Under the pieces are notes generated by a model. That model saw nothing but the letters and a program-made list of their open reading frames with translations. It did no database searches and was not told the origin of the DNA. The translations under genes and the position numbers were made by a program. 47,563 bases of DNA from CAYTLW01 sp964438735 (lineage in GTDB: Bacteria; Myxococcota_A; UBA9042), in the NCBI GenBank assembly GCA_964438735.1, contig CAYTLW010000053.1:1-47563 (forward strand), written 5' to 3'. Each line of letters begins with the position of its first letter. Position 1 is the stretch's first letter. This document shows, in pieces, positions 8,327 to 16,990 of the stretch.

Positions 8327-9298
8327 GTGAAGTATCCGGTCCTGTTATGCGGCCTGCTCCTGGTCGCCACCGCCCTGCCCGGCCGTCCGGCCAACGCCGG
8401 GGAGGACAAGCTGGCGGTGGTGCTCTACGACGGCTTCGGCACCAGCAAGGCGGCCTGGCTGTCCGGCCGGGTGCTCGTCGACCGCGGCCTGGACAAACCG
8501 CGCAAGAACGAGAGTCGCTGGGCACGCTTTCGAAGGGTCCGCCGCATGCTGGAATCCGACGAGGTGCCGGGCGCCAGAATCGAAGTGCGCGTGCTCGGCC
8601 GCAAACACGCCCTGGTCGCCGACGACGAGGGGCTGTTCGAGCTGAAGCTGCCGGGTCCGCTACCCATTGGACGCCACGCCATCGGCGCCACCCTGCCCGG
8701 CCGCAAGCGCCAGCGCACCCTGGCGGCGACGCTGGCCGTCTTTCCGGCCAAACCCGCCACCGCGGTCATCAGCGACTTCGACGACACGGTCGTGGTCACC
8801 GACGTGACCCGCAAGGGCCGCATGGTGCGCAAGCTGGCCACGACCAACGCCCTGGATCTGAAGCCCATCGCCGGCGCCAGCAAGCTCTACGGTCGCTGGG
8901 CGGCACGCGGCTGGCCGATCATCTTCGTCAGCGGCTCGCCCATCAACCTGCAGCCTCGTCTCAAGCGCTTCCTGCGGCACCGGCGGATCCCCAACCACGG
9001 CATGATGCTCAAGCACCTGGGCAGCGGCCCTGGCACCGACGCCCTCTTCGCCCAGAAGGGGTACAAGTTGGGCCGCATCGACCGGGTCATGAAGTTGCTG
9101 CCGGGCTGGCGACTGATCCTGGTGGGCGACTCGGGCGAGAAGGATCCCGAGGTCTACGCCGAGATCCGCAAACGTCAACCGAAGCTGGTGCAACGCATTC
9201 TCATCCGGCGCGTGCCTGGCGATGGCAGGGAGGCGCCCCTGCCCAAGGGCATCGTCGAGGTGAAGGACTGGCGCGGCGAGGCCAAGCGGGCCCGTTGA
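8327..9298 (+). CDS. APP1-type phosphatidate phosphatase (DUF2183), exported
   Basis: A 323-residue protein with a signal peptide (about 1-24, ending PANA). The second half is an APP1 catalytic domain of the HAD superfamily: nucleophile motif SDFDDT (D150, D152), FVSGSP as motif II, and GDSGEKDPEVY (from about 267) as motif IV. Family members dephosphorylate phosphatidic acid to diacylglycerol. Residues 25-140 form a beta-rich N-terminal domain common to bacterial homologues. GTG 8327 starts 1 nt after the previous stop; the frame stays open upstream, but the signal peptide fixes this start. Export suggests envelope or prey-lipid substrates. Last gene of the unit; the converging gene ends 15 nt away. 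Confidence 0.85.
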   Translation: MKYPVLLCGLLLVATALPGRPANAGEDKLAVVLYDGFGTSKAAWLSGRVLVDRGLDKPRKNESRWARFRRVRRMLESDEVPGARIEVRVLGRKHALVADDEGLFELKLPGPLPIGRHAIGATLPGRKRQRTLAATLAVFPAKPATAVISDFDDTVVVTDVTRKGRMVRKLATTNALDLKPIAGASKLYGRWAARGWPIIFVSGSPINLQPRLKRFLRHRRIPNHGMMLKHLGSGPGTDALFAQKGYKLGRIDRVMKLLPGWRLILVGDSGEKDPEVYAEIRKRQPKLVQRILIRRVPGDGREAPLPKGIVEVKDWRGEAKRAR

Positions 9299-9313
9299 GC
9301 TCGGTTCTCACTC

Positions 9314-10978
9314 TCAGAGTGGCGGCTGCAGACAGTTCAGCGCCTTGGTCCAGGTGTTGTACTGGCAGCGCAGCGGCGCCGTGCAGTCGCCATCGACCTT
9401 GCACGAGCGGAAGGCGCAGAGGCCGATGTTGTCGTCTTCGTGGTAGCGGTAGGGCAGGATCGCGTCGGGATCATCGGCGCAGGTCTTGGTCACGCCCAGG
9501 TTGACCAGGCTGATGCAGATGCCCTCGTTGCGCCCCGTGCGCATGTTGAAGCAGCCGCCGCGGCATTGCTGCACGTCCTGACCGGCTTTGTCCTTGAGTA
9601 CGCAGGGCTCGCCGTCGGCGCGCAGCGTCTCGTCGGCGCCCTGCACCCAGCAGTAGCCCATGCGCTTGTGACAGATCAGCTTCTGTGGGCACTGGGCGTC
9701 GTCGTCGCACCACGGCCAGCAACCCGGGCTGTCCGGAAACTGGTTGGCCGTCCACAAGCCGGTGCAGACCTGGCCGGAGTGGCAGGCTCCGTCGGCCATC
9801 GTGGTCGCTTTGGGGTTGCAGCTCGTCGTGCACCAGCCCGAGCCACCCTTGGCCGGGTCGCCCTGGGCGAGGCAGGTCGCCGCCGGGCCGCCGCATTGCG
9901 CCTGCTCGTTGGCCTGCGAGCTGTTGTCCTTGCAGAAGCGCGTGCACATGCCGCCGGTGTACAAGGCCGTCTCGCAGAACAGGTCCGGGTCATTGCACTG
10001 GTCGTCATTGACGCAAGGGGTGCCGGCGGGCGCGGGCTGGTCCGGAGGCGGCTGCACCCAATGGCCACCGAAGTCCTCGCCCGGCGCGCCATGGTCCTTG
10101 CATGTGGCGCCATCGGCCACCTGCATCAGGGCGTTGCGCTTGACCCAGGAGGTGATCACGCGGGTGTGGTTGCGGCTGCCTTTGGGGAAGGCGTCGCTGC
10201 CCGGCAAGGTGGCGCGGTTGCTGCAGTCGGTATAGGCGCCCAGCTTGTCGTCGTAGCCGGCACAGGCGCGGCGCGTCGAGGGTTTGCCGAGCATGCCGTC
10301 GAAGTTGCCGCAGGGGCCGGTCGGCTGGCTGCCGCATCGGCTGCCCGGCTGGGCGCAGACTCGGATGGCGGAGTAGAGGGGGTCGAAGCCTTCTCCCCAG
10401 CAGCTGTAGACCCGCGGTGTCTGTAGGAAGAAGTTGCCATAGAAGGCGCCCTCCTGGACCGGATATCGCTCTGGCCAGTCCTCCTCTTCGGGTTCCTTCA
10501 CCTGCTTATGCTCGCCGGCCAGGTGCAGGATGACCGGGATCTGCCACTGGTTGCTCAGGGCCGCCAGGCAGGCGCTGACCCACTCCTGACAGGCGGTATC
10601 GCAAGGTCCGTCGAGCCATTGGGGGGCCACGCCCACCCAGCCCGGGTAGACGGTCTTGCTGCCATCATCTTCGGTGTAGACCACTTCCTGCCCCTTGGCG
10701 GCAGCGCAGTAGATGATCTTCTTGATGGTGCCGCCGCTGTTCTTGCGGAAGGCGGCCACCACCGGGTGACGGAGCGACTTTTCGGTTAACGCCACCGGTC
10801 CCAGGTGTTGCAGGAAGGTCCAGGGACCGTTGGTGGCGGCATTGAGTGCGCCATTGCTAGTCGGCGTCGGCGCCACCAGGTCGGCCACCGCTGGGCGTGT
10901 CGGGCGGTCGCGCCGGCAGCCGGGCCACAACGCCAGCGCGAGGCCGCAGGCGATCCAGGCCAGGGTGTGCGCCTTCAT
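9314..10978 (-). CDS. Cys-rich putative lipoprotein, unknown family
   Basis: A 554-residue secreted protein. The signal peptide ends in LWPGC (Cys21), an imperfect lipobox. Residues about 50-320 look globular with scattered Cys (PCDTACQEWVSAC, SCWGEG). The C-terminal 240 residues are Cys-rich, with EB-module-like spacing (PCVNDDQC, WCDDDAQCP, CKVDGDCTAPLRC). ATG 10978 has AGAGGGG upstream on the minus strand; the frame is open to 11161 but lacks a better start. It shares style with the lipoprotein at 11498-12889 and may be a paralogue in its Cys-rich half. Its 3' end converges on the phosphatase gene. Function unknown; surface binding is plausible. Confidence 0.8.
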   Translation of the reverse strand: MKAHTLAWIACGLALALWPGCRRDRPTRPAVADLVAPTPTSNGALNAATNGPWTFLQHLGPVALTEKSLRHPVVAAFRKNSGGTIKKIIYCAAAKGQEVVYTEDDGSKTVYPGWVGVAPQWLDGPCDTACQEWVSACLAALSNQWQIPVILHLAGEHKQVKEPEEEDWPERYPVQEGAFYGNFFLQTPRVYSCWGEGFDPLYSAIRVCAQPGSRCGSQPTGPCGNFDGMLGKPSTRRACAGYDDKLGAYTDCSNRATLPGSDAFPKGSRNHTRVITSWVKRNALMQVADGATCKDHGAPGEDFGGHWVQPPPDQPAPAGTPCVNDDQCNDPDLFCETALYTGGMCTRFCKDNSSQANEQAQCGGPAATCLAQGDPAKGGSGWCTTSCNPKATTMADGACHSGQVCTGLWTANQFPDSPGCWPWCDDDAQCPQKLICHKRMGYCWVQGADETLRADGEPCVLKDKAGQDVQQCRGGCFNMRTGRNEGICISLVNLGVTKTCADDPDAILPYRYHEDDNIGLCAFRSCKVDGDCTAPLRCQYNTWTKALNCLQPPL

Positions 10979-11139
10979 CGAGCCCCTCTGGCGAGCGGGG
11001 CGACCCTGTCCATGGCCAGCCCCTTCTCTGCCGCAGGTCGCCAGCGTACCATCGGTTGGCGTGCGACCACAGGCGCGGGGCCGAGCGTGACAAGACAGGC
11101 TCTGCACCGCCAACGGACCTCGCATCAGGAGCGGCGCGC

Positions 11140-11496
11140 ATGTTCGGCAGATGCCTCCCAACCCTGTTCCTGCTCGCAGCCATGCTTGTCGCTGCGGGTT
11201 GCGGCCAGGATGAGGTCCATGAATCTGCGGATGCAGGCGGCGTGCTCGCGGGCGTGCTGCCGGGCAGCGCGGGCTGCTGTAGCGAGGAGCCCGACGAGGA
11301 CTGCGCCGGCTGCATGGCGACCATCGGTGCCTGTTGCTACGACGACGCGGCCATCTTCGATCGCGGTCCGCGTATCGCCGCCGTCTGCGCCATGTTCCGG
11401 CCCTGCAAGGCGTGCTGCAACGAGTGCGCGAAGATGACCTGCGACCAGATCAAAGCCGCCAACGCTTGCCCGCAGATGCCGCCGCCCGACCCCTGA
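11140..11496 (+). CDS. Small Cys-rich lipoprotein
   Basis: A 118-residue lipoprotein. MFGRCLPTLFLLAAMLVAAGC is a textbook signal peptide (Cys at 21). The mature 98 residues carry about 15 Cys in clusters such as GCCSEE, ACCYDD, ACCNEC and MTCDQI, suggesting a disulfide-stabilised or metal-binding fold. ATG 11140 has AGGAG 9 nt upstream (11126-11130). The gene lies between two minus-strand Cys-rich lipoprotein genes, divergent from one and convergent with the other, with only 1 nt between stops (11496/11498). No family recognised. Confidence 0.75.
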   Translation: MFGRCLPTLFLLAAMLVAAGCGQDEVHESADAGGVLAGVLPGSAGCCSEEPDEDCAGCMATIGACCYDDAAIFDRGPRIAAVCAMFRPCKACCNECAKMTCDQIKAANACPQMPPPDP

Positions 11497-11497
11497 A

Positions 11498-12889
11498 CTA
11501 CTCCAACGGCCCCGAGGGCGTGTTGTCCAGGCAGTAGCCCTTGGCATCGGCCGGGTTGGTCAGCTTCTTGCCCGCCAGGTCGCGGCAGGCCATGGCCGTG
11601 GGATTACCCGGCAGCAGGCCGAGCGAGGCGCATGTGTGGCTGCCCTTGCCGGCGAAGAAGCTGCATGTCCAGGTCTTGCCGAAGTCGCACACCGGACCCG
11701 AAGCGAAGGGTGTCGGTCCTTGGGAGATGTTGTTCCACGCCCGGCACTCGTAGTCGCCCAACTTGTCGTCCGGATGGCCGCGGCAGGTCGAGGCGTTGTC
11801 GGGCGCACAGAGGCGCTGACAGGCACCCGTTGGCAGCAGGATATTGCAGGACGAGCCGGTCGGGCAGGCGGTGTGCGGCAGGGTGCCGGCGAAGCGACAA
11901 TCCTGGCGGCTGCAATAGCCGTTGCGATAGCGCACCGGGCACGCCCCGGCCAGGCATTTGCCGGCATAGCAGACACCCGAACAACACGACTTGCCATCGG
12001 TGCAGGCGGCGCCCTTGCCGCCCAGCAACTTGCCGGTGTCGACCTCGGCGAAGCAGAACATGCCGGGGCCGCATTGCACGTCGCCCTTGCACGGTGCGCC
12101 CACCTCGGCGCCGGCCTTGCCCTTGTCGTGGGGGCGGCACAGCCCACTGACCGGGTCGCAGATGCCGTCGACGACGCACTGGCCAGCCATAAGCGTCGTG
12201 GTGAATGGCCGACAGCTCTGACCCGACGGGCATGGCTTGCTGGCCAGGTCGCAGTCGGTGCCGGTGGTGACCGGGCAGTTGGCGCCGCTCTTGCACCCTT
12301 CGTAGAGGCAGAATGCGGCCCCGAAAACGCCGACGTTGGCGCCGGAGCGCGGGTGGCAGGCGACGCCCTCGGCGCAGGCATTGCTGTCCAGCTTCGGCTG
12401 ACAGGTGCGCAGGCAGCGGCCCAACATCTTGGCCGGCGTGCCGATGGACAGCTTCACGCAGCGGGTGCCATCCGGGCAGATGTCCTCGTCGGTTGCGGGC
12501 GTATTCGGATCGTCGGGATTGCACTCGCAGGAGCACAAGCCAACGGACTTGGACACGGCCTGGCAGAAGGCGCCCTGGCCGCAGTCGGCGTGGTACTTGC
12601 ATCGCATGCCGACCGTGGCGGTGGTGCAGCCGTCGCCGCGCCAGGGGTTGCTGTCGGCGGGCCCGACGGCGGTCCCATCAGAGTGGGTGTCGCCGCCGGA
12701 GATGGCGTCCCCGGGGGAAGCACTCCCGTCGGTCGCGCTGTCGCCGGATCCGGCCGGGCCGGTGTCCGCCACGTGCACGTCGTCGGCCTGGCCACCGCCC
12801 TCCTGGCACGCGCAGGGCAGCAGGCAGGCGACGACGAGCGCGAGCCCAGGACATGGAGTTCGGCGCGATGGCGGGCGGGCGGCGGTCAT
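11498..12889 (-). CDS. Cys-rich putative lipoprotein with acidic linker
   Basis: A 463-residue protein with signal peptide and imperfect lipobox LPCAC (Cys28). A Gly/Asp/Ser/Thr linker (about 30-75) follows, then a Cys-rich body with repeated disulfide modules (CKYHADCGQGAFC, CKSGANCP, CKGDVQCGPGMFC, CCSGVCYAGKC). These resemble the EB-like modules in the protein at 9314-10978. The start is ATG 12889 with GGTGAAG upstream; an in-frame GTG/ATG further upstream (12934) lacks support. A candidate promoter lies so close that the transcript may be almost leaderless. Function unknown; likely displayed at the cell surface. Confidence 0.8.
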   Translation of the reverse strand: MTAARPPSRRTPCPGLALVVACLLPCACQEGGGQADDVHVADTGPAGSGDSATDGSASPGDAISGGDTHSDGTAVGPADSNPWRGDGCTTATVGMRCKYHADCGQGAFCQAVSKSVGLCSCECNPDDPNTPATDEDICPDGTRCVKLSIGTPAKMLGRCLRTCQPKLDSNACAEGVACHPRSGANVGVFGAAFCLYEGCKSGANCPVTTGTDCDLASKPCPSGQSCRPFTTTLMAGQCVVDGICDPVSGLCRPHDKGKAGAEVGAPCKGDVQCGPGMFCFAEVDTGKLLGGKGAACTDGKSCCSGVCYAGKCLAGACPVRYRNGYCSRQDCRFAGTLPHTACPTGSSCNILLPTGACQRLCAPDNASTCRGHPDDKLGDYECRAWNNISQGPTPFASGPVCDFGKTWTCSFFAGKGSHTCASLGLLPGNPTAMACRDLAGKKLTNPADAKGYCLDNTPSGPLE

Positions 12890-12896
12890 TGGCTTC

Positions 12897-12925
12897 ACCG
12901 TAGCCAAGCGACCCGCCGCTGACAA
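12897..12925 (-). promoter_or_regulatory. Candidate promoter, near-leaderless, for the 12889 gene
   Basis: On the minus strand, TTGTCA (complement of 12920-12925) and TACGGT (complement of 12897-12902) are spaced by 17 nt. The -35 matches consensus at five of six bases. The predicted transcription start, about 12889-12891, coincides with the ATG at 12889. Confidence 0.35.
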
Positions 12926-13017
12926 TGCGACCACTTGACCGCTGGCATGGCAGACCTCCTCGACCCGGGTTGACGCGGACCGGCAAGTGCAGTTGCCTAC
13001 GCGCGCTGGAGGCCACC

Positions 13018-15060
13018 GTGACCACTGACCATCGACGTGTCGACTTCCTTCGTTTCACCTCATCGCTGTGGCTCATGGCCGCCGCCTTGCCGGGCCTTCT
13101 GGGCGCGTGCGGCACCTCGGGCAGTCCGGGTGTGACGCCTTCGGTGGACGTGTATTCGCGCAACTGGGACGCGCTCGACAGCGGGACAGCCGACGGCGCG
13201 GTGGCCAACAAGGACGTGCTCGTGAACGAGTCAAAGGACAGCACAGGCCAGGCCGATGCCGTCGGGAGCGACGCCGGCGCATCCGACGTCGGGGGGCCGG
13301 TGGACGCAGCGCCCGCGACCTGTCCCGGCGCGCCGGGCTGCTCCTGCGCGGCGCCGCCCGATTGTGATGACGGGTTGTGCATCGAGACGCCGCTCGGTCG
13401 CCGCTGCGCAGAGCCGTGTGGCGATACCTGCCCCGCTGCCTGGGCCTGCGCCAAGCTGGACAACAACGCCGGCAAGACGGTCGACGTTTGCGTGCCCGGC
13501 TGGGGACGACTCTGCCAGCCATGCGCCGCCAGCAAGGACTGCGAGGCGGCCGGCATCACCGGCGCGCTCTGCGTCGATGAGGGGCCGCTGGGCCTGTTCT
13601 GCGGCGCCGCCTGCAACAACGACAGCGACTGCCCGACCGGCTATGGCTGCCTGGTCATGAACTCCACCGAGGGCACCAAGGCCAAACAATGCGTGCGCCT
13701 GCCCCCGCCAGGCTCCGCCGATGCCTATGGCGTCTGCTCCTGCTGGCCGGCCTCCAAGGCCAATGGGCTGGCGACGTACTGCTACGCCGAGCAGGTCGAC
13801 CTGAGCGACAAGGTCGTCGGCAAATGCCCCGGCCAGCGCATCTGCGGCCAGACCGGTCTGGGCAAATGCATCCTGGTGGGCGCCAAGGCCGAGGTCTGCG
13901 ATGGCATCGACAATGACTGCAACGGCAAGGTGGACGATGACGCCGGCGGCTGTGCGGCGGACGAAGCCTGTGTGAAGGGCAAGTGCACCAAGAAATGCAG
14001 CCCGGTGGACGGCGGTTGGAGCGCCTGGGTCTGGGGCGCCTGCTCGGCGGCCTGCGGTGGTGGCAAGAAGACCGGTACACGCCAGTGTGACACCCCGGCG
14101 CCCGGCTGCGGCGGCAAGGCATGCGTCGGCGACGCCAGCAAGACCGAGACCTGCAACGAGCAGCCATGCCCCACCGACACCTTGCCCAAGGGCACCTCGG
14201 TGTACAGCAAGGGCGGGCAGACGGTCGGCGGAGCGGTGCCGGCCGGTGTCACCGTGGCCAAGGTATCGATCTGGGGAGCTGGCGGCGGCGGCTGCTTCCC
14301 GGGCAACGGCGGTGGCGGCGCCTATGTCAGCGTCAGCATTCCGGTTAAAGCAGGCGACAGCCTGGAGCTGCGAGTGGCCAGCGCCGGGTCCGCCACAGGC
14401 GGCGGTGGCGGGGCCAGCTATGTGTCCAAGAACGGCGTCCAGCTCGTGATCGCCGGCGGCGGCGGAGGCGCCGGCTGCGATGGCTGCTCGGGCTGCTCCG
14501 GCTCGGCCAAGGTGGGCGCCGGCGGTGGCGGCGGCAAGGTCGGCGGCAGCGGCCAGTCGGGCGCGGCCAACAACGCCTACAAGACCAATTCGGGTGGTGG
14601 TGCGGGCGGCAGCGCCAGCCAGGGTGGCGTCGGCGGCAAACAGAACAACGCGTCCAAGTACTCCGGCTGCGAGGTCGACGGCAGCGCTGGCAGCAAGGAC
14701 GCAGGCGGCGCCTGTGCCGGCGGCTACAAGTGCAAGCCGGGGCCCCAGGCCAAGGCGCAGAGCGGTGGCGCTTCCTGCAAGGGCAACGGCACCGGTGGTG
14801 CCGGCGGCGCCGGACGTCACGGCGGCGGCAGCGGCGCGGCGAAGTATACCTACAGCGGTGGCGGGGGCGGCGGCGGCTCCTCCTGGGCCGACGCGACGGT
14901 CACCGTGGTGTCCAGCGAGGCCGGCAACTTCGACCTGCCCGGCGGCAGCGCGGCCCCTGGTTATACCGCCAGCGCCGCCCGTGGCGGACTGGGCAAACAG
15001 AAGGCATTCGCCGGCAAGCCGGAGGCCGGCAAACCCGGCCTCATCGTGCTGACCTTGTAG
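13018..15060 (+). CDS. Lipoprotein with MopE-like, TSP1 and glycine-rich domains
   Basis: A 680-residue lipoprotein (lipobox LLGAC, Cys31) with a short acidic linker. Domain order: a Cys-rich block (about 100-290), a MopE-type metal-binding motif EVCDGIDNDCNGKVDDD (about 298-314), a thrombospondin type 1 repeat (about 327-384; GGWSAWVWGACSAACGGG with paired CxxxCG cysteines), and a glycine-rich beta domain (385-680) with many GGGG runs. GTG 13018 follows CTGGAGG. The N-terminal block aligns by eye with the start of the giant lipoprotein at 39484-47518, which helped reveal a frameshift there. TSP1 and glycine-rich modules suggest adhesion or matrix building; the ligand is unknown. Confidence 0.85.
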   Translation: MTTDHRRVDFLRFTSSLWLMAAALPGLLGACGTSGSPGVTPSVDVYSRNWDALDSGTADGAVANKDVLVNESKDSTGQADAVGSDAGASDVGGPVDAAPATCPGAPGCSCAAPPDCDDGLCIETPLGRRCAEPCGDTCPAAWACAKLDNNAGKTVDVCVPGWGRLCQPCAASKDCEAAGITGALCVDEGPLGLFCGAACNNDSDCPTGYGCLVMNSTEGTKAKQCVRLPPPGSADAYGVCSCWPASKANGLATYCYAEQVDLSDKVVGKCPGQRICGQTGLGKCILVGAKAEVCDGIDNDCNGKVDDDAGGCAADEACVKGKCTKKCSPVDGGWSAWVWGACSAACGGGKKTGTRQCDTPAPGCGGKACVGDASKTETCNEQPCPTDTLPKGTSVYSKGGQTVGGAVPAGVTVAKVSIWGAGGGGCFPGNGGGGAYVSVSIPVKAGDSLELRVASAGSATGGGGGASYVSKNGVQLVIAGGGGGAGCDGCSGCSGSAKVGAGGGGGKVGGSGQSGAANNAYKTNSGGGAGGSASQGGVGGKQNNASKYSGCEVDGSAGSKDAGGACAGGYKCKPGPQAKAQSGGASCKGNGTGGAGGAGRHGGGSGAAKYTYSGGGGGGGSSWADATVTVVSSEAGNFDLPGGSAAPGYTASAARGGLGKQKAFAGKPEAGKPGLIVLTL

Positions 15061-15064
15061 CCAG

Positions 15065-15082
15065 GTGAAGGGACCTCTTCAC
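15065..15082 (+). terminator. Weak hairpin after the TSP1/glycine-rich gene
   Basis: GTGAAG (15065-15070) pairs perfectly with CTTCAC (15077-15082) across a 6-nt loop, just downstream of the stop. There is no T-run after it, so intrinsic termination is doubtful. Confidence 0.22.
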
Positions 15083-15089
15083 GCAATCG

Positions 15090-15119
15090 GCGACACGAGC
15101 CAGCGCAAAAGCATAGACT
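15090..15119 (+). promoter_or_regulatory. Candidate promoter for the five-module lipoprotein
   Basis: GCGACA (15090-15095) and TAGACT (15114-15119) are spaced by 18 nt, about 55 nt upstream of ATG 15174. The match to sigma70 consensus is weak. Confidence 0.22.
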
Positions 15120-15173
15120 GATGCCCGCACCTCCGGTCGCCTCCTGCCGCGATCGGCCCCGCCGAGCCAGCCC

Positions 15174-16976
15174 ATGCGCTACAGCCACACCGTCATCCGA
15201 ACGCTATTCATCCCGTGCCTGGTCGGGTGCCTGCTGGCCGCATGCTCCAGCGATGCGCCGCCTTCGACCGCCACCGAACCCTGGGATTCCGGTCCCGCCG
15301 ATTCCAACATCACCTTTGGCGATGGTGGCGTGGTGGATCCGGCCGACGGCGGCCGCACGGCTGCAGACAGCGCCGGCCCCAAGGACATCGGGCGCTCGAT
15401 CCCGGATGCCGGCAAGCCGGATACGGGCGTCGACAGCGGAATCAAGGACAGCGGGCCCATCGACACAGGACCGGTGGATGCCGGCTGCCCCGACTGCTGC
15501 ACCCTGGGTGTCTGCTGTGATGACAACACGGGCAAGGCCAAACCTGCAGGCACGCCATGCGGCCAGGAGCCGACCAAGATCGAATTCAAGTGCGCGGGCA
15601 ATACCATCACCCGACGCGAGGGCTTCGCCGGCTGCGACGGCGTGCAGGTGGGCTTGTGCAGCGCCGATCCTGCCCACATGACGTGGTCGGGCTGGAAGGT
15701 CATCGAGACCTGCCTGGGCGGCAAGGTGTGCATCCCCGCGGTCGGCGAAGGCAAGCCGTCCTGCCCCGAGGTGCCCGTGGAGTGCAAGTCCAACGGCGAA
15801 TGCGGCGACAACAAGTCCTGCACGCAGGACTTCTGCGACGCTGGCAAGTGCCTGCACCTGCCCGCAGCGAGCGGCACACCATGCGGCACCAAGAAGATGG
15901 CCACCGAGTACAAGTGCAGCTCCACCAGCAAGGGCGGCAGCGTCATGGTGCGCCACTCTGTGGCCGCCTGCGACGGCAAGGCCGAGACCTGTCCGAGCAG
16001 CGGTGGCCCGCCGGCCTGGCAGCCCTGGACGACCGCCGAGAAGTGCCCCTACAACAAGGTCTGCACGGTGCAGGCCCCCGACAAGCCGGGCAAATGCATC
16101 GAAGCGCCCAAGTGCACACCGGGCACCACTTGTTGCACCGCCGAGGGCAAATATGCCGAAAAGGGCGCCAAGTGCGGCGACAAGGCCATCGACGAAGAGT
16201 TCAAGTGCAAGGGTCCGGCCAAGGGCGGTGAACTCTGGGTGCGCCAGGGGTTCAAGGGTTGCTCGGGCAGCTCCACGTGGTGCTCCAGCTACAGCTCGCA
16301 GATCCACTGGCAAGATTGGAAGCTGTCGAGCAAGTGCCAACCCGCCGAGAAGTGCAAGCTGGGCTACAACGGCGGCTCCGGCAAGTGCGATGCCACCAAG
16401 GAGTGCTCCAAGTCGTCCACCTGCTGTGCCGAAGATGGGTTCTATGCCGCCAAGGGCACCAAGTGCGGCAACTACGCCTACAAGACCGAATCCAAGTGCG
16501 TCTCGGAAGCCAAGGGCGGCAAGATCCTCGAGCGCAAGGCGTTTGGCGGCTGCACCGGCACCGGCACCTGGTGCTCCAACTCGTCCGACAACCTCGTGTG
16601 GGGAGACTGGGCCGAGGGCAAGGCATGCAAGGCCAACGAGGTCTGCAAGCCCGGCTGGAGCAAGGGCACGGTGCAGTGCAAAAGCGCAGGCGTGTGCAGC
16701 CCGTCCAACTCCTGCTGCACCGAGGCCGGCGAATACGCCGCCAAGGGCGTCAAGTGCAGCGACTTCGCCTACGGCAGCGAGAAGAAGTGCGAGTCCGCCG
16801 ACAAGGGCGGCAAGATCCTGCAGCGCAAGGGCTACGGCGGCTGTGATGGCAAGTCCGCGTGGTGTTCGTCCAGCAAGGACAACCTGGTCTGGGGCCAATG
16901 GGAGACGTACCAGACGTGCAGCGAGAGCCAGGTCTGCAAGTCCACGGAGTGGTCGACCTATTGCGGATACCCGTGA
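15174..16976 (+). CDS. Lipoprotein with five copies of an unrecognised Cys-rich module
   Basis: A 600-residue lipoprotein (lipobox LLAAC, Cys24) with an acidic D(S/T)G linker to about residue 103. The rest is five tandem modules of about 90-95 residues, at roughly 107-197, 219-308, 314-405, 411-502 and 508-600. Each has the order: double Cys (CC), KG.KCG, E.KC, KGG, an aromatic-GC pair (GF.GC or GYGGC), WCS, W..W, then a closing Cys pair. The modules are 35-60% alike by eye, strongest for the last three. I do not recognise the domain; conserved Trp and Cys suggest a small disulfide-bonded ligand-binding fold. The next gene starts 14 nt downstream, so it probably opens a three-gene operon ending in the CHAP hydrolase. 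Confidence 0.82.
   Translation: MRYSHTVIRTLFIPCLVGCLLAACSSDAPPSTATEPWDSGPADSNITFGDGGVVDPADGGRTAADSAGPKDIGRSIPDAGKPDTGVDSGIKDSGPIDTGPVDAGCPDCCTLGVCCDDNTGKAKPAGTPCGQEPTKIEFKCAGNTITRREGFAGCDGVQVGLCSADPAHMTWSGWKVIETCLGGKVCIPAVGEGKPSCPEVPVECKSNGECGDNKSCTQDFCDAGKCLHLPAASGTPCGTKKMATEYKCSSTSKGGSVMVRHSVAACDGKAETCPSSGGPPAWQPWTTAEKCPYNKVCTVQAPDKPGKCIEAPKCTPGTTCCTAEGKYAEKGAKCGDKAIDEEFKCKGPAKGGELWVRQGFKGCSGSSTWCSSYSSQIHWQDWKLSSKCQPAEKCKLGYNGGSGKCDATKECSKSSTCCAEDGFYAAKGTKCGNYAYKTESKCVSEAKGGKILERKAFGGCTGTGTWCSNSSDNLVWGDWAEGKACKANEVCKPGWSKGTVQCKSAGVCSPSNSCCTEAGEYAAKGVKCSDFAYGSEKKCESADKGGKILQRKGYGGCDGKSAWCSSSKDNLVWGQWETYQTCSESQVCKSTEWSTYCGYP
15490..16973 (+). repeat. Five tandem ~280-nt coding repeats
   Basis: The coding repeat units correspond to the five Cys/Trp modules of the lipoprotein at 15174-16976. 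Copies three to five are the most similar (shared stretches such as AKGGKILERK / DKGGKILQRK), which suggests recent tandem duplication at the 3' end. Confidence 0.65.
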
Positions 16977-16990
16977 CCGCTGGTGGCCCC

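Noticed and set aside
13231..14820. Minus-strand 529-codon frame opposite the TSP1/glycine-rich gene
   Set aside because: Low-complexity Ala/Gly product caused by the GC-rich repeats; the plus strand holds recognisable TSP1 and MopE motifs.
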